In this document: positions 48,901-59,985 of the stretch, one piece after another
Layout of the letters: each line of letters starts with the position of its first letter
How positions within the stretch are numbered: position 1 is the stretch's first letter
Assembly: GCA_003254905.1 (NCBI GenBank)
Contig: QANU01005108.1
Location: 124,001 to 188,000, forward strand
Direction: 5' to 3'
Length of the DNA stretch: 64,000 bases
From: Nissolia schottii
Taxonomy: Eukaryota > Streptophyta > Magnoliopsida > Fabales > Fabaceae
Program-made: the position numbers and the translations under genes
The notes under the pieces: model-generated
The model's database searches: none
Seen by the model: the letters and a program-made list of their open reading frames with translations, nothing else
Told to the model about the DNA's origin: nothing

Positions 48901-51900
48901 TCAATGTGTGTGATGTATCCATGTAATAAGGCTCGCTCCAAAACTTTGACTTTTCCATATCTTTTAGTGAGTTTGCATCTGAAGGTCTGAGCACATTCAA
49001 TGCCCCATTTTGGTTTATGTATAACTTGTCACTTTCACAAACAACTGCATCAAGAAAGTCTGAAGGGCAAGCAGGATCAAGTCCAACTTTTCCCGATGGA
49101 CGTATTAAATCATTGAAGCTATTATCATCCATAACCAAATTATGCAAAAATGATGAGACATTAGCTTCAGATTCCAAACATGTATCTTTGCCGTGGACAT
49201 TGTTCCCTTCACACTTCCTCTCATTTACAGGTCCTATCTCTAAGAATTTCTGATGCTCCGCATTCATCATATTTGATATTGACGGAAGCAGAACGGAACT
49301 TATGTCATTGTCAACTCCAGGCCCCTCGTGCTTGGCCACATCGACAGCCATTTTCTGATCAACAGCGTGAGGTGAATAGTTCTTCCCGGAACATTGAAAG
49401 GGCATTGGAATCTCCAGTGTTTCACTCTTCGTAGTTTTGTCTGTATCATGCAAATAAGCAGGCATAATTTGTGAAGACAAAGTTTTCATGGATGCATCAA
49501 CCTGAAAAGGAAAAGCGAAATCTAAACCCAATGAGAATGCTTAATGCATCTGGGATCAAAAGTAGTTATGGCATCGCAACACTTGTCCCACTAGTGTGCG
49601 CAGAGTTAAGACACACATAGAAGTGGAGACAGAAGGTTACCATAGATGAAGAATTCTTCACACTACTTTGTGTTTGACTAGGAACATAGCCTATTGTGTA
49701 ATCTTGAGTCGACAAAAAGAGATTTCTGATATGAGTTACAAACCCGATATCTTCAATAACCTGCTACCACGGATGACAGAAAGAGGAGCAAATTATTAAA
49801 TGTTTCAATGATAAAAGCAGTTCCACATAAAGATTAAACACATATCAGGGTAAATATTCTATAATCCATCAAAATCATAGAACGCCATATGCTAAGAGTT
49901 AAATGTTAAAAGTAAGCAGATCCAACTACATTTTAAAAGAAAATCATGTACAAGACCTACAAGTTTCCTAAATACTCACACAATACATGTTAGAATAGGT
50001 CATAGAAGTATTTTGGGGAGAAAAAGTAGCAATTAGGAATGAATCTGTCTTCAAAACTAATAAACTTTTTCCAGACGGAAGCAATCAACTTTTATGCCAA
50101 TTTAGGTACTAAATTCATATAACCAAAAAAAAAAAAAAGTTCAGTGCCAAAAGCATTTCCTAACCGTATGCCAGCATTTAAGTAGATAATGTTTCTAAAC
50201 CTTAACATCAGAATTATCAGAGGTGAAATTGTATCTGTAAAATTAGCACTAAAAATGCCAAATCCTCTAGTTTTCGTGGATTTTTCAGCAAATTATAATT
50301 TAATCCTCACTGTCGTTGATTTATCTCAGAGCTTACATTGTAAAATCAGGATTAACGAGTATTTAGTCAATATGTCATTCACCGGCCAAGCAATTACCAA
50401 AAGTAGATGGAGAAGAAATATAATTATACAAGGAAAGCCATATTCTATGAATACTTAGGTTATGATAGCAAAAAAGTGCAAATAAACTTTAGAATAATGA
50501 AAACAAAAATATTATGCATCACATCATAAGGGTAATAGATGTCTTCTTCAACCACATCAGCAACCACTATCACCAGCAATATGGAATCAAAGCACAAAAA
50601 AAGAGAGGAGAGAGACCAGTCATCTTACTTTATTTAAAGATGCAAGCTGAACAACTCCAAGGGGGAGTACCGCGATAACAACAATGGTCTACAACACAAA
50701 GCAAAGCTTCGTTAATAACAAATCTTGTTGCAAACAAGTTATCTTCTAGAAAAGAGCCACTAGTTTCTAAAAATAGAGTGCACTGGAAGTCCAGAACCAA
50801 AGTATTTGTAATTTCCTTATTCCTTTCGTTCATTGGGAAGTTAATAACACAACTTTCTCTTCCTTTACTACTCTGCAACATTCCATCTATCCTAACACAT
50901 AAAAATCTAAGTCTCTCTCCTGTATTTTAAGAACATAACTTTAGCAAATGCAGAGTACCATTTAACATCAACTGAAGTACTTTCAGGCAACAAGATAATA
51001 ATGTAACAAACTTGTCGATACAATATAGCACATTTGACAAATCATAGAATTAAATCAACATCTGATATAATTTGGGTCATCACTAAAGCAGACTTCAATG
51101 AGGCTACAAACTTCTGCAAATATCATACTCTAAATAAAACATATGGATGCATTGGACTACGGTTTCAGTGCAGAGATTGAAACTAGCAATAATGAGCAAG
51201 AGTCCTTCAATGGATTGATAACTTCCAATAGTAAGCCTATTACCATTTTAACCACAATTTTCAAATACATTGTCGAAATTAATCCATGCATTTTCTTTGG
51301 GAATTTGGTGCAAGGCAATTCCAATTTCTTGGAAAAGGTTACATCATTGAGAGTGATTTTGTAATGTAAGAATTATCTTACCCTAATTCCAGCAGAAAAC
51401 ATAGATTGCCACCCACCAGCAAACTGAAAACCAAACCAAAGGGCGAACAGAAAAACGATTGGAAGATTAGTTGTATAATGACATCGTACATATCTGCTAC
51501 CAATTAGAGTGCTTCAAATCTTAAAAGGCAGAGAGAATAATAGTGACCACAGGAAGTATTGAAGAACAAGGATCCTTACCTCAAAAGATGAGCCAGAATC
51601 TGTGACTTGATTATCTGTGCAGATCCATTGATGCTTTCCAGTAACAGCTACTTCTCCAACAATACTATAAAAATGAGGGTTTTCGGTCAAGAGCTAGAGG
51701 AAAGATAAATTCAATCTTAAAAATCTATGTTCATTAGATTAGTTATACCCTTCCCCCAACGAAAATACATGACATGACATCTTTGCCATTGCTAACCCCA
51801 GTGGCTCACACGAAAAATTCCTACAGCCAATCTGTTCCAAAGTCTTCTGGCAGAAATTATTTTCGGAAGAGTCATCGTCATCTAGATTGTCATAGTAGGC

Positions 51901-52526
51901 ATCCTCCCATGTCAAGATCCTGCAAGCAAGGAAGCATCACACCCAGAATATAATTTAAGGTAAACACATGGATTTCAATTCTTCATTTCTCTGACTTTGA
52001 GTATATACAACCAAACTAAACAAACCAACTAGATGACTACACAATGCAAGCCTTAGCTTAGATACATAACTGCTAAGATAAAGCATTCTGGCTAGATAAA
52101 AGATTATAATCCATTAAGCAAAAACAAAAGATCCCAAAAACATTATGCTCATATGAATTCTAGAAACTCAAGCAATGCCCTTTTCAGTGCAAAATCTAAG
52201 CTGAATTTCTGCAATATATATTATACGCTCCACACACCTAGAAACCATTACAATTAACAAATCATTATAACTAACAAACTAAGCTTAAAGCATAGAAATC
52301 ACCAAACTTAGAAAGAACATAACACAAAGGGGAAAACATTTTATCACACTGGAAAAAGATGCAACACATGAAGTAAATCTCAAAAAAGGAGGAGGAGGAA
52401 GTAATGAAAGTGATACAGAACATACATCCGAGCACGATGTTTGAGCTTCCAAAAGATGGCACACTTCCAATCAGTATTCAAGCAAAGGCTTCTCAGTAGT
52501 TGGTGCATGTTGGTACTAGTACCCAT
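45959..52526 (-). CDS. LHW/EMB1444-like atypical bHLH transcription factor, 11 exons
   Basis: Nuclear regulator of the LONESOME HIGHWAY clade; LHW itself controls vascular cell number in roots. Exons (5' to 3'): 52526-52426, 51919-51749, 51664-51580, 51423-51382, 50688-50629, 49760-49641, 49501-48317, 48191-48084, 47256-47116, 46876-46751, 46048-45959. All joins keep frame, giving 742 aa. The N-terminal bHLH-MYC-like domain spans residues 1-165 (NTDWKCAIFWKL, LGEGIVGEVAVTGKHQW, VIAVLPLGVVQL). A long Ser-rich middle is encoded by one 1185-base exon. The bHLH at about 566-615 has RPRPRDRQLIQDRIKELREL and lacks the His-Glu-Arg E-box contacts, as usual for this clade. An ACT-like C-terminal domain (VGGHLKVRSILVENL, MLCEECSHFLEIAEAIRSLGL) ends the protein. 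The start MGTSTNM matches the clade's MG start. Position 597 has C where relatives, as I recall them, have R (LLERTIKHM). Confidence 0.93.
46415..46580 (+). mobile_element. Au-like SINE in the last intron of the bHLH gene
   Basis: GCTGCCTTGTG, GTTCAAATCCT (box B), GGTAAGATTGTGTACATCTA and the closing CCGCCCT follow the order of Au SINEs as I remember them. It is in opposite orientation to the gene and well inside the intron. Confidence 0.65.
47350..47639. mobile_element. Mutator-like MITE in a bHLH intron
   Basis: The left end GCCATCCTTG and the reverse-complemented right end CCCATCCCTA continue into matching AATTAGTCCC / AATTGGTCCC blocks and ATTAAAAA words. Arms are about 85 bases. No duplication found. 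Confidence 0.55.
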
Positions 52527-52560
52527 CTTCTTCTTCTTCTTCTTCTTCTTTTTCTTCTCT
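52527..52560 (-). repeat. (GAA)n tract abutting the bHLH start codon
   Basis: On the minus strand an uninterrupted run of GAA/GAAGAA units, about 30 bases, ends one base before the ATG at 52526. Purine-rich leaders of this kind can influence translation. Confidence 0.85.
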
Positions 52561-52715
52561 ATCTTCTCCTCAAAAAGCAAAACTTTTTAATCACCCTCAA
52601 GAAAGTGTCGTTAAATGTTAAACCACTCCTCCAAAAAACAACAACAAAGACCCTTCAACTCACAACACAAACAATAACAACAACACACGCACACACACAA
52701 AACACCCCTTTTTCC

Positions 52716-52820
52716 CTAGCTTCCCCTATAAGACCCTCTTCCAGCTTGCTTCCTCCTCAACCCTGCACGCCGTTTTAATGGCGGTCCAACAGTCCCCGAC
52801 AGTAACCTATCCCTACCCAT
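52716..52820 (-). other. uORF 3 (34 codons) in the bHLH leader
   Basis: ATG at 52820, stop TAG at 52716. Arg/Gly-rich product. It is the uORF nearest to the main start, about 190 bases upstream of it. Whether it lies in the transcript depends on the unmapped start site. Confidence 0.45.
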
Positions 52821-52867
52821 CACTCTTCACTCACAACCACCAAAAAAATGATTCCAACTTTTTTGGT

Positions 52868-52948
52868 TCAGAAGATTCTAGAAACAACCGAAGAAACAAC
52901 ATCATCAATTACTGTTACTAGAGCCATGTGAAAATTGCAATATTCCAT
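52868..52948 (-). other. uORF 2 (26 codons) in the bHLH leader, best conserved-peptide candidate
   Basis: ATG at 52948 (context CCATGG, strong), stop TGA at 52868. The peptide has a hydrophobic, Val/Ser-rich C-terminal half ending SSVVSRIF. Arabidopsis LHW-clade genes carry conserved upstream peptides (CPuORF6-8, from memory). I cannot confirm that this is the matching one. Confidence 0.5.
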
Positions 52949-53034
52949 GGAACTTGGAGTGGCAGCACCCTCAGTTTGGTTGAATGCAGGTTCAGAGAAG
53001 AAAAGGGGTGGCGGAAAAATCAACCTAGCTTATA

Positions 53035-53097
53035 TCAGAAGACATGGATGGAGCAAAAAAGAAGTGTGTTTATGTGTGTGTATGAATTTCTACGCAT
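53035..53097 (-). other. uORF 1 (20 codons) in the bHLH leader
   Basis: ATG at 53097, stop TGA at 53035. Its interior overlaps a CACACACATAAACACAC tract. A seven-codon ORF starts inside it in another frame. Confidence 0.35.
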
Positions 53098-53099
53098 AG

Positions 53100-54118
53100 A
53101 AGAAAAAATAATGAGAAATTTGCGAAGGGAGAAAATGGGGCGTTTCGAAATGTTTAAGAGATCACAAAGTTTGAAACTTTTATGGTAACCGAACCATAAA
53201 ATTTCTTCTTTGAGCTTACACTAGCTGAAGAAAAGAAAAAGAAAAATAGCTCTGTTTATGCTCTGTTTTTTCCTCTGCCTTTTTTTTCACTGTTCTGTTC
53301 TGCTTTTCTTTTCCTTTTTTTTTTTTNTTATAGTGGAATTGAGAGGAGAGAGAGTGTTTATTATATTGGAGTTATAAACATGCTTACTATGTTCTTTCTA
53401 GATTTTCCATTAGAGGAAATGTGAGCAACGGGCGCATTTTAGCAAAGGGCAAAGGCATGATCGTGAAGGAACAATGAGATTTTTTACATTTGTATGGATG
53501 CAAAAGTAAGATAATCTAAATGTATGGGTGAGAGAAAAAAATTACAAATGTATGGTTTAACATTTTGAATCTGTCATCCCATGTGAAAAATTTAGAACTG
53601 CAATTTTTTTTTTATTGAGAGTTCTGAATTTGCTTCTCCCTGTGGCAAATTCAAAACTATGACTTTTGTTTTATTCAGAGCTCTGAATTTGCCACAGGGG
53701 TGGCAAATTTAGAACAGTGCCCTATACATTGGTAATTTCTTATTCTATCCCATATTTTCGAATTCCAATGTCCCTAAACCCATATATATGTCTTTTCCTC
53801 GGAACAATGGATGGTTTAGGGGGCTAATTTGAGCTTGTATTTAACCTTGGAGAGTGACCGTTCCCATGAGAAGAAAGATTAAGAATCATTTAGAGTTAGA
53901 TTAAGTTAATGTTTATTTTACTCTTTTAACATATGGTAAGTGTGAATCACTTTAATATCTAAAATTTAAATTTAAATTTTTTAAATTCTTGAAACGATGA
54001 ATTGTAGATAAAGTTATTTCTTTAACTTATTATTATTATGTATCGATACATTTTTGATAATTTGTCATATTAAATTATATTGTAATAACAATTGTGATTA
54101 TAAATGAATTGTGACAAC
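53100..54118. other. bHLH promoter region and intergenic stretch
   Basis: A T-rich tract with one N at 53327 lies about 800 bases upstream of the start codon. At 53580-53720 the words GAATTTGCC and GGCAAATTC occur in both orientations, a small complex repeat. No further gene. Confidence 0.4.
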
Positions 54119-54705
54119 CATGGTTATTAAACTCTCGAGTTAACTCGTAAACTCTTACGAGTTTACGATTTTACTACACAAAACGAGTTAACACTCATGT
54201 AAACTCTTTTTTGGTAAACTTGTACGGATTTAAATAAACTCTCGATTTTACTAGTGAGTTTACGAGTTAAAATCTACCAACGAGTTTACGAGTTTGCCTC
54301 AAGATATATAAATTTGGTAACTTTTTTAGATACGTAGTTGACTTTGTGTTTGTTAGACAATATCTATTGAGTTTACTAAGCCGATTTTATATATTTATCA
54401 TAATTGAATTATGTTTTATCAAACTATAAAGTAATACATTTACAGAATAAAGTATGATATAACAAAGTATCATGCATTAAGGTATATTTTATGATATTTT
54501 TTTCATTTATTTTATTTTAAAGTTAGCATTATTCAATGTCAATTATGAATAGAAAATTTAATCATGTAATTTAGTTCCTAATTATATTGCTTATAACATA
54601 TATTTTTTATATATGTAAACTCTTACGAGTTTACGAGTCGAGTTTACGATTCGAGTTTGCTGAGCCTTCACGAGTTTACTTAAACTCTCGAGTTTGATAA
54701 CCTTG
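54119..54705. mobile_element. Non-autonomous hAT element, 587 bp
   Basis: Ends CATGGTTATTAAACTC and, reverse-complemented, CAAGGTTATCAAACTC. Flanked by a perfect 8-bp duplication GTGACAAC (54111-54118 and 54706-54713), the hAT signature. Both subterminal regions are packed with ACGAGTTTACGA / TAAACTCGT words in both orientations. There is no transposase ORF. Confidence 0.93.
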
Positions 54706-54713
54706 GTGACAAC

Positions 54714-55406
54714 ACTTGGACGGTAGATGAGATTGTGGGAGTATTTGCAATTTCAAATGAAGTTGTGATAGTAACTCATATTTGTTGTCTTGAGTGTTGT
54801 AACAATCATATTTTTAACTCCAAAAGACGCTACAATCTCATTTGCAATGGTGGTTCTTGTCATACATTATTTAATGCGAAAAATCAACAAAAATGTGAAA
54901 AATAATGAAATGAAGGAATATACTAACCTACAACTTACAATTACAATGATTAAAAAGTTAAGTTTTGAATTTTAAAAATCAAAGTGACTTAAACTTGTAA
55001 TTCTAAAGTCAAATATGAGCATTAACTTGAGTGAGATTCTTTGTCAAATAAAAAAGTAATGATTATAGCATCTCTAAAGATAATCTCATTTTGCATCCTA
55101 ATTTTGATCACATTTCTTGCATATTAGTGCCATTTAAAATGTTCAAGTGATGCACATCTATTTAATGAAATGCACCAACTTTGTCTCAACTATAGTTTCA
55201 CATGATTTTTAAATTAAAAAAAAATCTGACAAACAATAATCATTTACGTGTCACTATTTTATTTTATTGGTTCATTACAAAGTGAGATTCATTACTAACA
55301 AAAAAAAAATCACAAAGTGAGATTAGTCCCTCTCAAGCAAGAGACTGGCACACTTTAAAAATGGGCTTCAATGACGCAAGATCATTTCCAATCCCACTTA
55401 AGATAT
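54714..55406. other. Intergenic stretch, no gene seen
   Basis: AT-rich. The 61-codon ORF at 54790-54975 has no recognisable domain and no splice context. Confidence 0.5.
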
Positions 55407-55576
55407 CGGGAATGGATCATCTCATGTGTAATTTTCATATAATAAGATCATGTGTGATACCTATCATCAATTTTTTCATTGCTTATATCATGTATGGGTC
55501 TTACCTTCTAAATTTATGGTAAGAGATCATACATGATCTGATAGCATAAAAATTACACATGAAAATATTCATTCCG
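55407..55576. mobile_element. MITE with ends CGGGAATGGAT / CGGAATGAAT
   Basis: The left arm contains CTCATGTGTAATTTTCAT and the right arm, reverse-complemented, TTCATGTGTAATTTTTAT. The inner part also has GATCATGT.. and ACATGATC words in opposite orientation. Confidence 0.65.
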
Positions 55577-56756
55577 TAAAGATCTCACACTTTGCAAGGA
55601 TGCTCAAAAACAACTCATTTGACCTACTCTTATTTATCGATGAATTAATATATTACATTGTGCGTAAATGTTATTAAATAATAAAAAATAAATAATCTTT
55701 CACTTTCTTACTTTTCAAGAATTTCACTTTAAAATATCCAAATTAACAAGAAAAAATATAGGGAAAAAAAATTATGTAGGCCTCGAACATTACATGAATG
55801 TGCTTTAGATCAGATCACACAAATAAATGATACTTTACATATTTGTGAGGACCCAATATTGCAAACTTAATTGTAAATAATATGGAAGACAAACCCAGAA
55901 AGGACAATGCAGACTTGGAACAATCCAATTGGGTTATGAGCACACTTTATGGTGCTGTCAATTGATATGGCCAACAATATCATACCAAATTGAGGAAATG
56001 CATCCTTATCTTACCATCAAAATTTTCAATCCATTTTTTGAAATCCTTTGGTGAAATTCCACCCTCTTAGTCATTTTCAACAATGATCTTATTACCCCAA
56101 AAGTTGTGACAATCCCATTTTCCATCACTTATAACGCTTCCTACTTTACAACTCTATTATTAATATTCCTTAAAAGGATTCCACATCTTAATAATTCAAA
56201 TTTTACTTAATGGCTTTATTTGGTCCAATCCATGTTTCCATTGAATGGTAGCCATGTCATATGATCAAATCATGCACCGATTTACCTTAGCGGCTTCAAC
56301 TTGATCATTGATTCAAGTGGGACAATTCAAGCATGTTTGTGGTTTCATTGAATTGAGTTTTATATTCTGAGATGTTTCTTGTCCTACCACCTTAAAATAT
56401 GTACATTTCCTTGCGACTCACCTACTAAGCATCATTTTTGGAATCCCATTATTTGTTTCAACGCTGCTATATTCGAGAGTGATTATTGACACTGATTTCT
56501 AATCATTTTATCTTCTTTTCTATTACAACGTTGATTAAACCATATAGTATTTATTAGCGCAAAAAAAAAAAACCATATTGTATTTATGTAAGAGTAGTCT
56601 CAAGGGTAGTACAAGTAAATGTGCTGAATTTATTCATTAACTACTCATAAGAACCAAGATCCTATTGTTCCACTATACTGTCAAAAGCTTTTGCTTCGGT
56701 CATGTACAGATTCAATTGATCTAAAGGAAAATGATTTTTATACATTATTTTATCTT
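55577..56756. other. Intergenic stretch, no gene seen
   Basis: No exon-like sequence, RNA gene or bounded element that I can support. Confidence 0.5.
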
Positions 56757-57420
56757 AAAAAAGTTTTTATAGTACATAATAAATTGCGAATTTTGATTTT
56801 GATCTTTAACAAAAGAATTTCTTTGATTTTGGTCCCTAATAAAAAAATAATTGTTTGGTTTCGGTCATTGACATTAGTGATCTTTGTTAACTGTTGATGC
56901 GACCGACAGAATTTCAACTCAGATCATCCTGTATAACATTTATTAATTTCACATGATAGGTTACTCACCCAAATACTCATGTTTGACTTGAACAGCTCAA
57001 ACCTAACTCGTCTTGTTTACCCTTTCTTTAATATTAACCATGGTCAAAACTAATTATGTAAATCTATTTCAAATGTCTCCCTTCTCCTATTACAAAGCCT
57101 CCCCTCCCCCTATCTCCACCCTCAACACACCCACCCTCCATCTTTAAAGAAATGGGTAAACAGGTCGGGTCAAATTTGGGTCATGATTGGGGTTAAGCAT
57201 GAGCATTTGAGCAGACAACCTATCACATAGAATTAATAAGTGTCATATAAGATGAATTGAGTTAAACTTTAGTTTGTTACGTCACTGCTAAAGGAAATAA
57301 CTAACATTGGGGGACCAAAATCAAACACAAAAATGTATTAAAAACCAAAAATATTTTTTCTTATTTGGTATCAGAACTGAAATTCATAATTTGTAAGGTA
57401 CTAAAAATTTATTTTAACCC
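56757..57420. mobile_element. Decayed Mutator-like element
   Basis: The left arm TTTTTATAGTACATAATAAA and the reverse-complemented right arm TTTTTAGTACCTTACAAATT are similar, followed by GAATTTTGATTTTGATC-like sequence on both. Outer ends are degraded and no duplication was found. Confidence 0.5.
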
Positions 57421-57545
57421 TTATGAAAGCTCTTAACGTGCTAATCATGAAAAACACAACATTTTATGAACAAAAATAAGAAACCTTTTAAAATAACTAG
57501 AATTCATAAATGAAATAAAATCCTGACATAAAATCATAATTAAAA

Positions 57546-58077
57546 GGGTTAAATATGTTTTTAGTCCCTCATAAATTTTGAATTGTGTTTTACCTCTAAT
57601 AAATTTTTTTGCTAAAAATCGTCCCTCATGATTGTTTTTGTAAGGTTTTAGCTCCTGCTGTCATGTTAAACCGTTAACTATTAGCGTGGCGATGAACTCG
57701 GTCACGTGGCAAAGGTGAGAGAGGGGCGAGGAGAGAAGCATGTGAGGATGCGTGGGTGAGGCCTCTTCGATTGTAGTGGCAGGGGTGACGACTCACAAAG
57801 CTATAGCGGAGAAGAAGTAGAAGACAACAAGTGTATGCTGAGAGCAACACGAGATTAAGCAGAGAAAGCATTGATTGGGTTAATCGTGTCATGTGCGTGG
57901 CACGTGACCTGCCACATGGCCAAGTTAACTGTCATGTTAGCAGTTAATGACTTAACATGATAGTAGGGACTAAAACCTTACAAAAAATTTTATAAGGGAC
58001 AATTTTTAGTAAAAAAATTTATGAGGGGTAAAACACAAAATTCAAAATTTATGAGGGACTAAAAACATATTTAACCT
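57546..58077. mobile_element. Mutator-like non-autonomous element, copy 2
   Basis: Ends GGGTTAAATATGTTTTTAG and, reverse-complemented, AGGTTAAATATGTTTTTAG. Terminal repeats run for about 125 bases. Perfect 9-bp duplication TAATTAAAA at 57537-57545 and 58078-58086. The interior has no transposase. Confidence 0.93.
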
Positions 58078-58089
58078 TAATTAAAAATA

Positions 58090-59985
58090 CAAAATCAATA
58101 ATTGAAAATACGCAACACCCTGCCTGTAGTTCAGGAGAGCATTCTACTAACTAACGTAAAGATAAACTAACTAAGTAACTAAAATATAATTAAGGATAAC
58201 TCCATGGCAACATGAAGCTCACCAAGGATCTAATCTATTGGAATCTATTGAACAAGAGGAGTATCTCGTTAACTCTATCCAAAAAAAATATATTAATAAG
58301 GGGTGAATCATTGCTCAGTGAATGAAAGACCCCGCGACGACAAGGGATAGTTCATACACATGACAAGCATATGCAATACATAATAGAATATCAACCACAA
58401 ACATTATACAGTTTATATTACATAGTACATAAAACATTTAAACAAAATTAAAGTAGGGAGGTCACTAGATAGACGAATTCAGAAAATACAATTTAGCTAT
58501 TCATGACAATGTCTGAGCCTCACGATCTTGCCCTAATCTACATGATACATGACATTGGGCGTCACGGGGTTACCTATGTCCGGGCTTCATGGTCTTGCCC
58601 TAATTATTCTATTTGTTTGAATCTTATTCTACATTACAATCGCACAAGGTATACTAGGGTCAACGTGGACTATCATAGATGTACAGTTCTATCCTAGATC
58701 TACTCCCATGAAAACAATTAAAATAACAAGAACATGATAACATAAACACATTAACTGATAATTGATGACATAACATAACTAACTTGTTCATAAACATTCA
58801 TACACATGCAACATGACATATTTAATGCAATAAAGATTTATGATTCCATGTAATTCTAAAATAATTTTCATGAGTTTCTAAAATAGCTTCATAAATAGTT
58901 TCATTAAATAACTACTTTCACAAATAAGGAAATTCCTGACTAAGTAACTAATTTTGTAAACATTAAAAGAAGGGTTAAATATGTTTTAAGTCTCTCATAA
59001 ATTTCAAATTTTATGTTTTACCCCTCATAACTTTTTTTGCTAAAAATCGTCCCTCACAAATATTTTTTGTAAGGTTTTAGTCTCTACCGTCACATTAAGT
59101 CGTTAACTACTAACGTGCCAATTAACTTTTCCACATGATGAAGGTGAGAGAGAGGGGGAAGAGAGAAGCATGTAAGGGCGTGTGGGTGAGGTTGCTTCAA
59201 TAGCAGCAATGGGGGTGGCAACTCACGGAGCTGTAGTAGAGGAGAAGAAGAAGACATCAAATGTACGCTGAGAGAAGCACGGGAGTAAGAAGAGAAAGCA
59301 ATGATTGGATTAATTGTGTCATGTGCATGTCACCAGACCTGCCACATGGCCAAGTTAACTGTCATGTCAGCAGTTAAAGGCTTAACATGACGATAGGAAC
59401 TAAAACCTTACAAAAAATATTTATCAGGGACAATTTTTAGCAAAAAAATTTATGAGGGGTAAAACACTAAATTCAAAATTTATGAGGGACTTAAAACAAA
59501 TTTATCCCTTAAAAGAAAATAAAAGTTCTGCCTCCTAGGATTTCATAAAAATATGGATAATAAAATAATTCTTAAAATAAATACATGGTCTGAAAATAGA
59601 CCCTAAAAAAACTATTCACCTGAAAATGACTGACGACTAATGAGCACTAACATTAGGAGCTCCTGACACCTTATGTGAAGGCACTTCTTCCTCATGGACA
59701 GACGAAAGAAGGAATAAAAATATAACTAGAGTTGAGAGAAAGTTTGAGCTCAAAACATAACCTTCAGAGGTCTCTTAGTGAATTATCAAGTAAAAACACT
59801 CATGAAAGACTTCTATTTATAGGAAAAACTAACTTGCCAGCCAAGTAAAAAACCTCCACACTGCTGCAATGCTCCCTGGGCATTGTAGCCCCCAACTCGC
59901 ATTAAGCTGCTGTAGAGCGCCTTGAGTGCTGCAATGCTTGTTCCCCTTTTCTTGACCTAGAAAACTATGGGTTGTTATAGTCTTG
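58090..59985 (-). mobile_element. LTR-like region of a further retrotransposon
   Basis: On the minus strand a TATA box CCTATAAATAG sits at about 59812-59822. Upstream of it (59850-59935) are repeated CTGCAATGCT / GGGCATTGTAGC and GAGCGCC words, again a palindrome-rich U3. The ends are not fixed. A Mutator-like element (58972-59508) has inserted into it. Confidence 0.35.
58972..59508. mobile_element. Mutator-like non-autonomous element, copy 3
   Basis: Starts GGGTTAAATATGTTTTAAG and ends AAACAAATTTATCCC. Perfect 9-bp duplication TTAAAAGAA at 58963-58971 and 59509-59517. Collinear with the copy 900 bases to the left, including the GAGAGAAGCATGT interior. Confidence 0.93.

Noticed and set aside
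52928..53188. 86-codon plus-strand ORF in the bHLH leader region
   Set aside because: It is antisense to the leader, with no domain or splice context.
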